From HGM04593 sp045533955 (lineage in GTDB: Bacteria > Bacteroidota > Bacteroidia > Bacteroidales > Bacteroidaceae), in NCBI GenBank assembly GCA_045533955.1, contig JAZSIU010000017.1:29743-93742 (forward strand): a stretch of 64,000 bases of DNA. The letters are read 5' to 3'. Position numbers and translations under genes: made by a program. Under the pieces are notes generated by a model. The model saw only the letters and a program-made list of their open reading frames with translations, had not been told where the DNA came from and did no database searches. Below, one piece after another: positions 44,501 to 57,127 of the stretch. Each line of letters starts with the position of its first letter. The stretch's first letter is position 1.

Positions 44501-45382
44501 TCGTCTATCCAGCTGAGTAAGTGGACTGCCGATGCTCACACCAACGACCTTATCCGCGCCATCATCATCAACTTCCTGCACAAGTACAAAGAGCTTGATG
44601 CCGAGGTTAAGCGCGAGAAATTTGCTCTGACAATTGGCGACGAGCTCCCCTCGGGCACAATGAAGATGGCAAAGGTTTATATTGCCAAGAAACGTAAGAT
44701 TGGCGTGGGTGATAAGATGGCCGGACGCCACGGTAACAAGGGTATTGTATCGCGCGTGGTGCGTCAGGAGGATATGCCCTTCCTTGCCGACGGTACCCCC
44801 GTGGATATTATCCTGAACCCTCTGGGTGTGCCCTCGCGTATGAACATCGGACAGATTTTCGAGACAGTGCTTGGTCGCGCAGGTAGGGAACTCGGCGTTA
44901 AATTCGCTACCCCCATCTTCGACGGTGCTACACTCGACGACCTGTGCACTTGGACTGACAAGGCCGGGCTGCCCCGATTCGGAAAGACCTATCTGTTCGA
45001 CGGTGGTACAGGCGAGCAGTTCGACCAGCCTGCGACAGTGGGTGTGAGCTATATGCTAAAGCTCGGTCATATGGTCGAGGATAAGATGCACGCTCGTTCA
45101 ATTGGTCCCTACTCGCTCATTACACAGCAGCCTCTTGGTGGTAAGGCACAGTTCGGAGGTCAGCGTTTCGGAGAGATGGAGGTTTGGGCGCTCGAGGCAT
45201 TCGGCGCAGCACACATCCTGCAAGAGATTCTGACAATTAAATCGGACGACGTTGCCGGTCGCTCAAAGGCCTACGAGGCCATTGTAAAGGGCGACGCAAT
45301 GCCCACTCCCGGCATCCCCGAGTCGCTTAACGTGCTGCTGCACGAGCTTCGCGGCTTAGGATTGAGCATTTCATTCGATTAA
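41564..45382 (+). CDS. rpoB: DNA-directed RNA polymerase subunit beta
   Basis: Catalytic-core subunit of RNA polymerase. The 1272 residues show the rifampicin-pocket region [20 protein letters not shown] with [14 protein letters not shown], which has the standard rifampicin-sensitive residues at the D, H/N and S positions as far as I can see, and the active-site Lys region [15 protein letters not shown]. It ends LGLSISFD. Upstream is the rplL attenuator, and rpoC starts 32 bp downstream. Confidence 0.99.
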   Translation: [1272 protein letters not shown]

Positions 45383-45414
45383 ATAATTTCCTTCACGTTT
45401 GTCAATATATAACT

Positions 45415-49767
<4,353 letters not shown>

Positions 49768-49795
49768 TAGATAAATTTATCAATGACAATAATCG

Positions 49796-49830
49796 AGAGA
49801 GCGTGTCAAAAAACTGACACGCTCTCTTTT
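49796..49830 (+). terminator. terminator of the rpoBC operon
   Basis: AGAGAGCGTGTCA (49796-49808) pairs with TGACACGCTCTCT (49815-49827) over a 6-base loop, and the T run continues to 49830. Confidence 0.93.
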
Positions 49831-49847
49831 CATTTAATGATGATAAT

Positions 49848-49878
49848 TTTGTAAATATTGAAAAAAGGCGTAATTTTG
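49848..49878 (+). promoter_or_regulatory. promoter of the acyltransferase pair (TTTG-N19-TAATTTTG)
   Basis: TTTG (49848-49851) and TAATTTTG (49871-49878) with a 19-bp spacer, 22 bp before the coding start, an excellent Bacteroidetes match with a short leader. Confidence 0.8.
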
Positions 49879-49900
49879 CAAAGATTTATATTCGGGGAAT

Positions 49901-50716
49901 ATGAGCAAAATTATTCAAATAGATGTAGAGAAGATTCTGGCCGATAAAGCCGGTAAAAAAGCACGTTATATACCTCGATTCTTAGTGTCGTATCTAAAGA
50001 AGATAATCCATCAGGACGAGGTTAACTATTTCCTCAAGGCCAACAGCGATAAATTCGGCCTCGATTTTATCCGCTCGTTTATGGAGTTTTTTAATAACTC
50101 GTTCGATATTCGCGGGCTCGAGAATCTGCCCGACGGTGGGCGCTTCACATTCGTCAGCAACCATCCGCTGGGTGCGCAGGACGGGCTGGGGCTGGGTCTT
50201 ATCTTGGGCGAGCGTTACGAGGGACGCATAAAATTCCTTGTCAACGACCTACTGATGAATATTCCACAGATAGCATCCCTCTTTATTCCCATAAACAAAA
50301 CGGGCAAGCAGTCGCGCAACCTTCCCCGGCAGGTAACGGCCGCCTTCGAGAGCGACAATCACATTGTGATGTTTCCTGCGGGAATATGCTCGCGTAAGCA
50401 GAATGGTGTGATACGCGACCTTGAGTGGAAAAAGACATTCATCGTAAAGAGCGTTCAGACGCAGCGCGACATTGTACCCATACATTTCGAGGGACAAAAT
50501 TCCGACTTTTTCTATCGCTTGGCAAACATCAATAAGATGCTCGGCATAAAATTCAATATAGCAATGCTTTATCTGAGCGATGAGATGTTCAAGAATAAAA
50601 ATAAAAAATTCACAGTTACAATAGGCAAGCCCATCCCTTGGCAGGCATTCGACAGCAGTCGTAAACCTACCGAGTGGGCGCAATATGTGCAAGATATTGT
50701 TTATGGCCTAAAGTAA
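49901..50716 (+). CDS. glsA: PlsC-like acyltransferase, probable glycine-lipid O-acyltransferase GlsA
   Basis: Membrane-associated acyltransferase of the 1-acylglycerol-phosphate acyltransferase superfamily. The active-site block is NHPLGAQDG with His88 and Asp94; the spacing HX5D differs from the usual HX4D. The second block is MFPAGICSRK, in the place of the FPEGTR motif. It is 271 residues. It directly precedes a GNAT-type N-acyltransferase, the same pairing as glsA/glsB of Bacteroides thetaiotaomicron, where GlsB makes N-acyl-glycine (commendamide-type) and GlsA adds the second acyl chain. The assignment rests on this pairing and motifs, so ordinary lysophospholipid acylation remains possible. 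Confidence 0.72.
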   Translation: MSKIIQIDVEKILADKAGKKARYIPRFLVSYLKKIIHQDEVNYFLKANSDKFGLDFIRSFMEFFNNSFDIRGLENLPDGGRFTFVSNHPLGAQDGLGLGLILGERYEGRIKFLVNDLLMNIPQIASLFIPINKTGKQSRNLPRQVTAAFESDNHIVMFPAGICSRKQNGVIRDLEWKKTFIVKSVQTQRDIVPIHFEGQNSDFFYRLANINKMLGIKFNIAMLYLSDEMFKNKNKKFTVTIGKPIPWQAFDSSRKPTEWAQYVQDIVYGLK

Positions 50717-50733
50717 TTTAAAATTCTAATACT

Positions 50734-51741
50734 ATGGAAGAGATAATTGCTCCGGTACCGAAAGAACTTCTTCGAGCCGAACTTACCGAGGATAAACGTT
50801 TGCGATTCACCCATCGCAGTAACAACGAGATATATGTGCTTACGGCAGCCGACTCGCCCAATGTAATGCGCGAGATTGGACGTCTGCGCGAGATTGCCTT
50901 CCGTGCGGCGGGTGGCGGTAGCGGAAAATCGGTCGATATTGACGAATTTGATACGATGGAGAATCCCTACAAACAGATTGTAGTGTGGAATCCCGATGCC
51001 AATGATATTGTGGGCGGTTACCGCTTTATTCACGGTGCCGACGTGCGCTTCGACGCCAATGGCGAGCCCATCCTTGCCACTGCGCACAATATGTTCAAAT
51101 TCTCGCGCCGCTTTATCGAGGAGTTTCTGCCCGTAACGGTGGAGCTCGGGCGCTCGTTCGTCTCGCTCGAGTATCAATCGACACGTATGGGCTCGAAGAG
51201 CCTCTATGCCCTCGACAATCTGTGGGATGGCTTGGGAGCGCTCACTGTTGTTATTCCCAACGTCAAATATCTGTTCGGAAAGGTTACAATGTACCCCTCG
51301 TACAACAAGCACGCGCGCGACCTTATACTCTATTTCCTTAAGAAACACTTTGCCGACCCCGACCGCCTTATCGAGCCCTTTGCGCCGCTGCAATTCGAGG
51401 AGGACGAGGCCGGCCTCGCAGCAGTGCTCTCGGGCGAGAATTTTAAGGCCGATTATCGCATCCTAAAGAGCGAGGTTCACAAGGTGGGGCTCAGCATTCC
51501 GCCGTTGGTGAATGCTTATATGGGTCTCTCGCCCACAATGAAAATTTTCGGAACGGCAGTAAATACCGACTTTGGAAACGTCGAGGAGACGGGAATTTTT
51601 ATAGCGGTGAACGAGATAATCGAGGATAAATATGTGCGTTATATTGAGTCTTTTGCCAAGCAGAATCCCACATCAATAAGTTTGACCTCGGGGGCTAACA
51701 AGGTGTTCTTCCCGGCAAGAGAGAAAGAAAATATAGAATAA
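50734..51741 (+). CDS. glsB: GNAT-type N-acyltransferase, probable GlsB (N-acyl glycine synthesis)
   Basis: Member of the OlsB/hemolysin-like N-acyltransferase family, which transfers 3-hydroxy fatty acyl groups from ACP to an amino acid. The GNAT-like core is visible in the segment NVMREIGRLREIAFRAAGGG followed by DEFDTMENPYKQIVVWNPD and DIVGGYRFIHG, and later VELGRSFVSLEYQ. At 335 residues it is longer than OlsB and fits the Bacteroidetes form. It starts 17 bp after the O-acyltransferase gene, so they form a two-gene operon ending at a terminator. Glycine as amino-acid substrate is inferred from Bacteroides, not read from this sequence. Confidence 0.72.
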   Translation: MEEIIAPVPKELLRAELTEDKRLRFTHRSNNEIYVLTAADSPNVMREIGRLREIAFRAAGGGSGKSVDIDEFDTMENPYKQIVVWNPDANDIVGGYRFIHGADVRFDANGEPILATAHNMFKFSRRFIEEFLPVTVELGRSFVSLEYQSTRMGSKSLYALDNLWDGLGALTVVIPNVKYLFGKVTMYPSYNKHARDLILYFLKKHFADPDRLIEPFAPLQFEEDEAGLAAVLSGENFKADYRILKSEVHKVGLSIPPLVNAYMGLSPTMKIFGTAVNTDFGNVEETGIFIAVNEIIEDKYVRYIESFAKQNPTSISLTSGANKVFFPAREKENIE

Positions 51742-51759
51742 CAAAAAAACAGAATAGAG

Positions 51760-51792
51760 AACTCCGAAACAAAATAATGCTTTCGGAGTTTT
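51760..51792 (+). terminator. terminator after the acyltransferase pair
   Basis: AACTCCGAAA (51760-51769) pairs with TTTCGGAGTT (51781-51790), followed by a short T run; A-T pairs extend the stem outward. Confidence 0.8.
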
Positions 51793-51831
51793 CAATTTAA
51801 GAAACTGTTTAATTTCCTAAAATAGCAAACT

Positions 51832-52263
51832 ATGAAAGTAGAGATAATCAACCGTTCGAAGCACCCGCTGCCTACATACGCAACAGACCTCTCGGCCGGG
51901 ATGGATTTAAGAGCAAACATCGACGAGCCTATTGTGCTGAGGCCTCTGCAACGTGCGTTGGTACCCACAGGGCTTTTTATGGCGCTACCCGCAGGCTACG
52001 AGGCGCAGGTACGTCCGCGCAGCGGCCTTGCAATAAAAAAAGGCGTTACGGTGCTTAACTCGCCCGGCACAATTGATGCTGATTACAGAGGCGAGGTGTG
52101 TGTGATATTGGTTAACCTATCCGAGGAGCCCTTTACAATTGCCGATGGTGAGCGCATCGCACAGATGGTGGTTGCCCGACACGAGCAGATAGAGTGGCAG
52201 CCCGTCGAGGTGCTTGGGGCCACCGAGCGCGGCGAAGGGGGCTTCGGACATACAGGCGTCTGA
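51832..52263 (+). CDS. dut: dUTP diphosphatase
   Basis: Hydrolyses dUTP to dUMP, keeping uracil out of DNA and feeding thymidylate synthesis. The trimeric dUTPase motifs are present in order: DLSAGMDLRA, RPRSGLAIKKGV, LNSPGTIDADYRGEV, and the C-terminal phosphate arm RGEGGFGHTG. It is 143 residues, the usual size. The following TPR gene starts 5 bp after its stop. Confidence 0.97.
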   Translation: MKVEIINRSKHPLPTYATDLSAGMDLRANIDEPIVLRPLQRALVPTGLFMALPAGYEAQVRPRSGLAIKKGVTVLNSPGTIDADYRGEVCVILVNLSEEPFTIADGERIAQMVVARHEQIEWQPVEVLGATERGEGGFGHTGV

Positions 52264-52268
52264 GGGCT

Positions 52269-54038
52269 ATGCGCATAGTCATTGCTCTATTGCTGTTGCT
52301 GCTCTTTGTGCAGCCGTCGTCGGCCCGAGAGAAGGCCGATGGTGATACCCTGTGCCACCGTCTCGATACGTGCGAGGCTGTTGCCCGCGAGCGTGCGTTT
52401 GACTATCTTTTTCTTGAGGCACTCTCGCTGCGGGACCAAGAGCGTTACGACGAGGCCTTCGAACTGCTCGAGCATTGTCTCTCGTTGCAGCCCTCATCGG
52501 CGGCCGTCTCGTACGAGCTATCCTCGATGTACGCCTATTTGGGACGCAAAGAGGAGGCGTTGGCAATGGTGAGGCGTGCAGCCGAGGGCGACCCCGGTAA
52601 TTTCTACTATCGCTCGATGCTGGCAATGCTTTACGAAGAGGAAGGCCTTGCCGATAAGGCCATAGAGACTTACGAGGCAATGGCGCGGGATTTTGGCTCG
52701 AAAAGTTGGGTATTTGCGGCACTCGCCTCGGCCTATACGGATAAGGCCGATTATATGCGCGCCGTCGAGGCCTTGGACAATGTCGAGCGCATCGAGGGTA
52801 AGAACGAGCAGCTGACACTGAAAAAGTACCGCCTTTATATGCTTATGCACAATAAGGAAAAGGCGATAGGCGAGCTTCAGGGACTCATTGACGAATATCC
52901 CGACGACCTTTCGACACAGGTTTTTCTGGGCGGCACATATTTAGAATTTGGCGATACTCTGAAGGCTCTCGACCTATATAACAATGTGCTCAGGGCCGAC
53001 TCGACCAACGTGCTTGCACAAAAATCCTTTGCCGACTATTATCAGCGTCTGGGCAACGATACGCTCTTTACCGAGGCTGTCGAGCGTCTGCTTTTCAATG
53101 AACGCTTCACGGGCGAGGAACGCGGCGAACTTATTGTACGCTTCGTGGCCTACAAGGAGCAGACGACCGGCGGCGTGCATTATGGCATCGACCTTATGCG
53201 CCGTCTGATGCAGATTCCCGTCTATCAATCGCTAACGGGTGAGATTCTTGCACGTTATATGGCAATGAAGGAGCAGCCGCAGGATAGCATAAACCCCGTG
53301 CTCGAGACAATCCTGAAATACGAGCCCGAGAATTACTATGCGCAGATGCAACTGCTTCTCTCGGCCATAAAGAGCGAGAATTACGACGAGGTTATACAGC
53401 GCTGCGACACTGCCATACTGTACAATCCCGAGATATTGGATTTATACTATTTTAAGGGCGTCTCGCTGTACAACAGAGAGAGGAACAGCGAGGCTCTCGA
53501 GATTCTCGAGCAGGGCCTTGCGATACGCACCGACAACGATGCAGCCGAGTTTGTATCTGACCTTTTCTCGCTCGTGGGCGACCTTCGACGCGAGCTTGGC
53601 GATGCACAGGCCGGCTATCTTGCCTACGACACGGCGCTTGTCTATAACAAGGACAATATAGGGGTTCTGAACAACTATGCTTACTTTCTTGCACTCGACG
53701 GCTGCGAGCTTGAACGGGCCCTTGAGATGAGCCATAAGACAATTGTGGCCGAGCCCGAGAATATTACATATATCGACACATATATGTGGATACTCTTTAG
53801 GCTCGAACGCTACGAGGAAGCAAAGGCATACGCCGAGAAACTGCTCTCTTTGGGCAGTGAGGCCGATAAAGATGCCGTACTCTATGCCCATTGCGGCGAT
53901 GTTTTCGCAAAGTGCGGCGATATTCAGCGGGCGGTGGAGTTGTGGAAAAAGGCTCGTGATAAGGGCGATACGTCTAAAATAATCGAAAAGAAGATTAAAC
54001 GCCGAAAATATATCCCCGATGGAAAGAAGAAAAAATAG
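52269..54038 (+). CDS. exported tetratricopeptide-repeat protein
   Basis: A 589-residue protein with a signal peptide (MRIVIALLLLLLFVQPSSAR) and an array of TPR repeats through most of its length; recognisable units include AAVSYELSSMYAYLGRKEEAL, IGVLNNYAYFLALDGCELERAL and the repeat ending NITYIDTYMWILFRLERYEEAK. It should sit in the periplasm and act as a scaffold. The upstream frame extension through dut is rejected because the signal sequence starts at 52269. It overlaps the DUF4292 gene by 20 bp; with envC the group suggests a cell-envelope assembly role, but the partner is unknown. Confidence 0.88.
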   Translation: MRIVIALLLLLLFVQPSSAREKADGDTLCHRLDTCEAVARERAFDYLFLEALSLRDQERYDEAFELLEHCLSLQPSSAAVSYELSSMYAYLGRKEEALAMVRRAAEGDPGNFYYRSMLAMLYEEEGLADKAIETYEAMARDFGSKSWVFAALASAYTDKADYMRAVEALDNVERIEGKNEQLTLKKYRLYMLMHNKEKAIGELQGLIDEYPDDLSTQVFLGGTYLEFGDTLKALDLYNNVLRADSTNVLAQKSFADYYQRLGNDTLFTEAVERLLFNERFTGEERGELIVRFVAYKEQTTGGVHYGIDLMRRLMQIPVYQSLTGEILARYMAMKEQPQDSINPVLETILKYEPENYYAQMQLLLSAIKSENYDEVIQRCDTAILYNPEILDLYYFKGVSLYNRERNSEALEILEQGLAIRTDNDAAEFVSDLFSLVGDLRRELGDAQAGYLAYDTALVYNKDNIGVLNNYAYFLALDGCELERALEMSHKTIVAEPENITYIDTYMWILFRLERYEEAKAYAEKLLSLGSEADKDAVLYAHCGDVFAKCGDIQRAVELWKKARDKGDTSKIIEKKIKRRKYIPDGKKKK

Positions 54039-54837
54039 AATACTATTGCTGCTCTTTGTGGTGGCATTGGCCGTGAGCGGCTGCCGTTCGACAAAAAGTC
54101 CCACCGAGGGCACCATAAAAGGGAACATTACGCTGGCCGAGCTTGGGCGTATGCAGGCCTTTGCTCCGACGCCTGCGAGCATCTCCTCGAAACTGAAACT
54201 AAAGGCCGAGATTGGCAATAAGAAACTCTCGGCAAGCGGAACGTTGGGTATTGAGCAGGAGAGGGGCGTGCGCATAGGAGTGTCGGCGCTGGGGCTTTTC
54301 GAGATTGCACGCATTGAACTTACCCCCACCACGGCACAGATAATAAACAAGGTCGATGATGAATATGCCTCGATAGACTACTCGTCGGTTGCGTTGTTCC
54401 GCGAGGCGGGCTTGGGGTATAACATCCTGCAATCTATTCTGCTGAACGTACCCTTTACCCCCGAGGGAGCATCGGCCCTCGAGGCGCTGCCCACAATGAA
54501 TATTACCCGTGCGGGCAACGACGTATCGCTTGTAACGCCCAAAAGGGGCCCTATGCAATATACCTTCTATCTTGACGCAGTAACGGGCGAACTTGTCGAG
54601 ACCGAGGGTCTCTACAACGAGACGGTAAAGGTAAACTGCCTGTACAGCGGCTTTACAGCCATTGAGGGGCGCAGCTTCCCCACCGATATTCAGTTTGCGG
54701 TCGAGGGGGTGGGTACGCCGCTTAAACTGCGTCTGCAACTGAGCAATATACGCGAGGGACGATTCACATTCAAGAGCACCGACACGGGCTCGATGAAGCG
54801 CTTAGCCCCGGGGCGTCTGTTGGACAAAATAAAATAG
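54019..54837 (+). CDS. DUF4292 domain lipoprotein
   Basis: Predicted lipoprotein of 272 residues: signal ILLLLFVVALAVSGC with the lipidated Cys at about 22. The body fits DUF4292, a family of Bacteroidetes whose fold is reminiscent of LolA/LolB-type lipid-binding beta barrels (KLKLKAEIGNKKLSASGTL; the C-terminal LQLSNIREGRFTF). A role in lipoprotein or lipid transport in the periplasm is plausible from this resemblance but not demonstrated. The gene overlaps the TPR gene by 20 bp and precedes envC by 64 bp. Confidence 0.83.
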   Translation: MERRKNRILLLLFVVALAVSGCRSTKSPTEGTIKGNITLAELGRMQAFAPTPASISSKLKLKAEIGNKKLSASGTLGIEQERGVRIGVSALGLFEIARIELTPTTAQIINKVDDEYASIDYSSVALFREAGLGYNILQSILLNVPFTPEGASALEALPTMNITRAGNDVSLVTPKRGPMQYTFYLDAVTGELVETEGLYNETVKVNCLYSGFTAIEGRSFPTDIQFAVEGVGTPLKLRLQLSNIREGRFTFKSTDTGSMKRLAPGRLLDKIK

Positions 54838-54901
54838 TGCCGCAAATATTCGGCAGATGCAATAATAAATATTATCTTAGTCCCGAAAAATACGACAGAC
54901 A

Positions 54902-56158
54902 ATGAGCCGATACAGAATAAAAAACCTTCTTCTCTTTTTACTGCTTCTGACATTCTCGGGGACCGCTTTTGGACAGAAGAGCGTCAAGGAGATGCGTCGC
55001 CGCGCAGGTAATCTGCAAAAGGAGATAAGCGAAAAGGAGAGCATCCTAAAATCGTCGCAAAAGGATGTAAAGAGCAAGATGCAGAATCTTGAGCTTATAA
55101 ACGCCCGCATAAAAGACAATAAACAGCTTACCCAGCTGTTGAACGACGAGCTGAAAATGCTGGACGATACAATCGCCGCGCTCAACGAAGAGGTTGCAGT
55201 TAATGAAAAGGCCGTCGAGGTGGCCCGAGGCGAGTATGCCGAGGCGCTGCGTCGCGCCCGACACCACGCGACCTTTCAGGATAAGATGCTCTTCATCGTA
55301 TCGGCCAAGGATTTTAATACAATGGTGCGCCGTTACCGTTACATAGGCAACTATATGAACGCGCACCGCAAAATAGGCACCGAGCTTATAGAATACATTA
55401 ACATACTGAACGAGAAGCGCGCCGCCCTCGACACCGTGCGTGCATCGAAAAGTGCCTCGTTGCAGCAGCACGAGCAGCAGCGCGACCATCTTCAGGGGCT
55501 CGAAAAGGAGCAGCGCACGCTGGTGAAGGAGTTGCAGCGCGAGTCGAAAAAGGTGCAAAAGGAGCTCGAGAAGCAGCGCAAGCAGCTAAGCAAACTAAAT
55601 GCCGAGATTGACCGCATAATAGAGGCCGAGATTGAGGCGCAACGCAAGCGCGAGGAGGCTGAGGCCCGCGCCCGCGCAGCAAAGAGCGGCGGAAAAACCT
55701 CTGCCTCGTCGGCCGAGCGCTCCAATGCCGGGGTGGGCAAGCTGAACGCCGATTTTATAAAGAACAAGGGCCGATTGCCCGTGCCCGTAACGGGGCCTTA
55801 TCACGTGGTATCCGATTTTGGCAAGCGCAAGGGCGTGATGGGAAAAGGTAATGTGCTCATCGACAATGGAGGAATAGTTATTCAGGGACGCGACGGCGCT
55901 CAGGCACGTTGTATCTTCGAGGGGCAGGTGGCTGCCGTTTATCGTAACGACGACTATGCGTTGGTACTTGTGCGCCACGATAAGTATATCTCGGTCTATT
56001 GTCAGCTCGAAAAGATACACGTAAAGAATGGTCAGAAGGTGAGCGCCGGGACAATCATCGGCGACGTTGCGCGCGATGCCTCGGGGCACACGCGACTGCT
56101 CTTCCAGCTGCGCAAGGAGAAGCAGAAGCTGAACCCTCAGCAGTGGCTTAAATTATAG
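54902..56158 (+). CDS. EnvC-like murein hydrolase activator (degenerate M23 domain)
   Basis: Periplasmic coiled-coil protein that in E. coli activates amidases at the division site. It has an N-terminal signal (LLLFLLLLTFSGTAFG), a long coiled coil at about 30-250 and a C-terminal LytM/M23 domain. The zinc ligands of active M23 enzymes are replaced: MGKGNVLIDNGG lacks the first His, the HxH region reads RLLFQLR, and VYCQL stands in for the usual aYxHL. It is thus an activator, not a peptidase. The length of 418 is typical. A Pro/Arg-rich internal segment (RARAAKSGGK) separates the coiled coil from LytM. It ends at a terminator. Confidence 0.92.
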   Translation: MSRYRIKNLLLFLLLLTFSGTAFGQKSVKEMRRRAGNLQKEISEKESILKSSQKDVKSKMQNLELINARIKDNKQLTQLLNDELKMLDDTIAALNEEVAVNEKAVEVARGEYAEALRRARHHATFQDKMLFIVSAKDFNTMVRRYRYIGNYMNAHRKIGTELIEYINILNEKRAALDTVRASKSASLQQHEQQRDHLQGLEKEQRTLVKELQRESKKVQKELEKQRKQLSKLNAEIDRIIEAEIEAQRKREEAEARARAAKSGGKTSASSAERSNAGVGKLNADFIKNKGRLPVPVTGPYHVVSDFGKRKGVMGKGNVLIDNGGIVIQGRDGAQARCIFEGQVAAVYRNDDYALVLVRHDKYISVYCQLEKIHVKNGQKVSAGTIIGDVARDASGHTRLLFQLRKEKQKLNPQQWLKL

Positions 56159-56180
56159 GACGCAGAAACTGTTGCACAAT

Positions 56181-56216
56181 AAACACTCCTCCGATTTTTT
56201 TTGGGGGAGTGTTTTT
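56181..56216 (+). terminator. terminator after envC
   Basis: AAACACTCCTCC (56181-56192) pairs with GGGGGAGTGTTT (56203-56214), one T-G pair, with a U run following. The remaining ~170 bases to the convergent methyltransferase gene are T-rich without a recognisable gene. Confidence 0.82.
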
Positions 56217-56388
56217 GTTTGTTGGCTTTTACAAAAGGTGCTTTTGTCTGTTGCCTCGGCTGCCGCTGCTGTGTTTTTTTTAGTTGCACGCGAATTGTTT
56301 TTTACGCTCTTTTTTTGTGCGACGACCGTGAGTTTTTTTCGAAAATTACTGCGGGATTATCTTATAATCTTATTCTCGGCTGCTGCTT

Positions 56389-57114
56389 CTATCGGCTTAT
56401 TCGTGCCACATAATCGTAGTGGTCGCCCTCGGCACATTTTTCGCATTTGAGGCCGGCGGCGGTGGCATAGTAAGCAAGCGTCTCAAAGTCGATGTACAGC
56501 CAATCGAATGTGGCGCCTTTTACGCCTTTGTAGCGCATCTCAAAATCAACCTCGCCATAGTATTTGTCGGCAAGGTCGATGCAGAATGAGCCATCCTCCT
56601 CCTCGAAAATATAGCGTAGGTCGGACGAGTCTAACAGCAACTGCCCATCGGGGGCCAACAGGCGCTTCACGCAGCGCATAAATTGTGGCATACGCTCCAC
56701 TTTTCCCACAATGCCGACGCCGTTCATTGCCATTAGTATGGTGTCGAATTTTTCGTCAAAAGTCTCGTCGAAGAAATTTATTGTGCGGGCCTCTATTCCT
56801 CGCTCGCGCATCACCTGCACCGACAGCTCGGAAATATCTATGGCAACAACCTCGTGCCCGCGCTCCATAAGCTCGAGCGAGTGGCATCCCGAGCCTGCTC
56901 CGACGTCGAGCACGCGTCCGCGAGCCATCTGTATCATTGTTTTCTCGAGCGTGGGCATCTCGTCGTAGCTGCGGAAGAGGGTGGCGACGGGAATCTCATC
57001 CTCGTAGAACATTGACGATAGCACGCGCAGCTTGGCGGCCTTGCCGCTTGTGTGATAGTCGGCTATGGCGCGTCCCATAGGGTCTTTGCGCGCTTCTAAC
57101 AGGGTGTTGTCCAT
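56389..57114 (-). CDS. class I SAM-dependent methyltransferase
   Basis: Small-molecule methyltransferase of 241 residues. SAM motif I is VLDVGAGSGCHSLEL, motif II/III region reads VVAIDISELSVQVM and FDTILMAMNGVGIVGKVERM, matching the Methyltransf_25/11 type. The substrate is not evident. It is the last gene of a reverse-strand operon with a GT9 glycosyltransferase (13 bp before it) and a DUF4254 gene, so a sugar or lipid-linked glycan substrate is a reasonable guess. The ATG at 57114 is the only plausible start. Confidence 0.85.
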   Translation of the reverse strand: MDNTLLEARKDPMGRAIADYHTSGKAAKLRVLSSMFYEDEIPVATLFRSYDEMPTLEKTMIQMARGRVLDVGAGSGCHSLELMERGHEVVAIDISELSVQVMRERGIEARTINFFDETFDEKFDTILMAMNGVGIVGKVERMPQFMRCVKRLLAPDGQLLLDSSDLRYIFEEEDGSFCIDLADKYYGEVDFEMRYKGVKGATFDWLYIDFETLAYYATAAGLKCEKCAEGDHYDYVARISR

Positions 57115-57127
57115 CTTATTGCGTTGA

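Noticed and set aside
43595..44731. Long reverse frame (378 codons) inside rpoB
   Set aside because: It is antisense to a conserved essential gene and its product is a Leu/Asn/Val-rich sequence without domains, a consequence of the GAG/CTC-rich codons of rpoB.
56216..56388. Possible small gene after envC
   Set aside because: The T-rich frames have no start context and lie between a terminator and a convergent gene.
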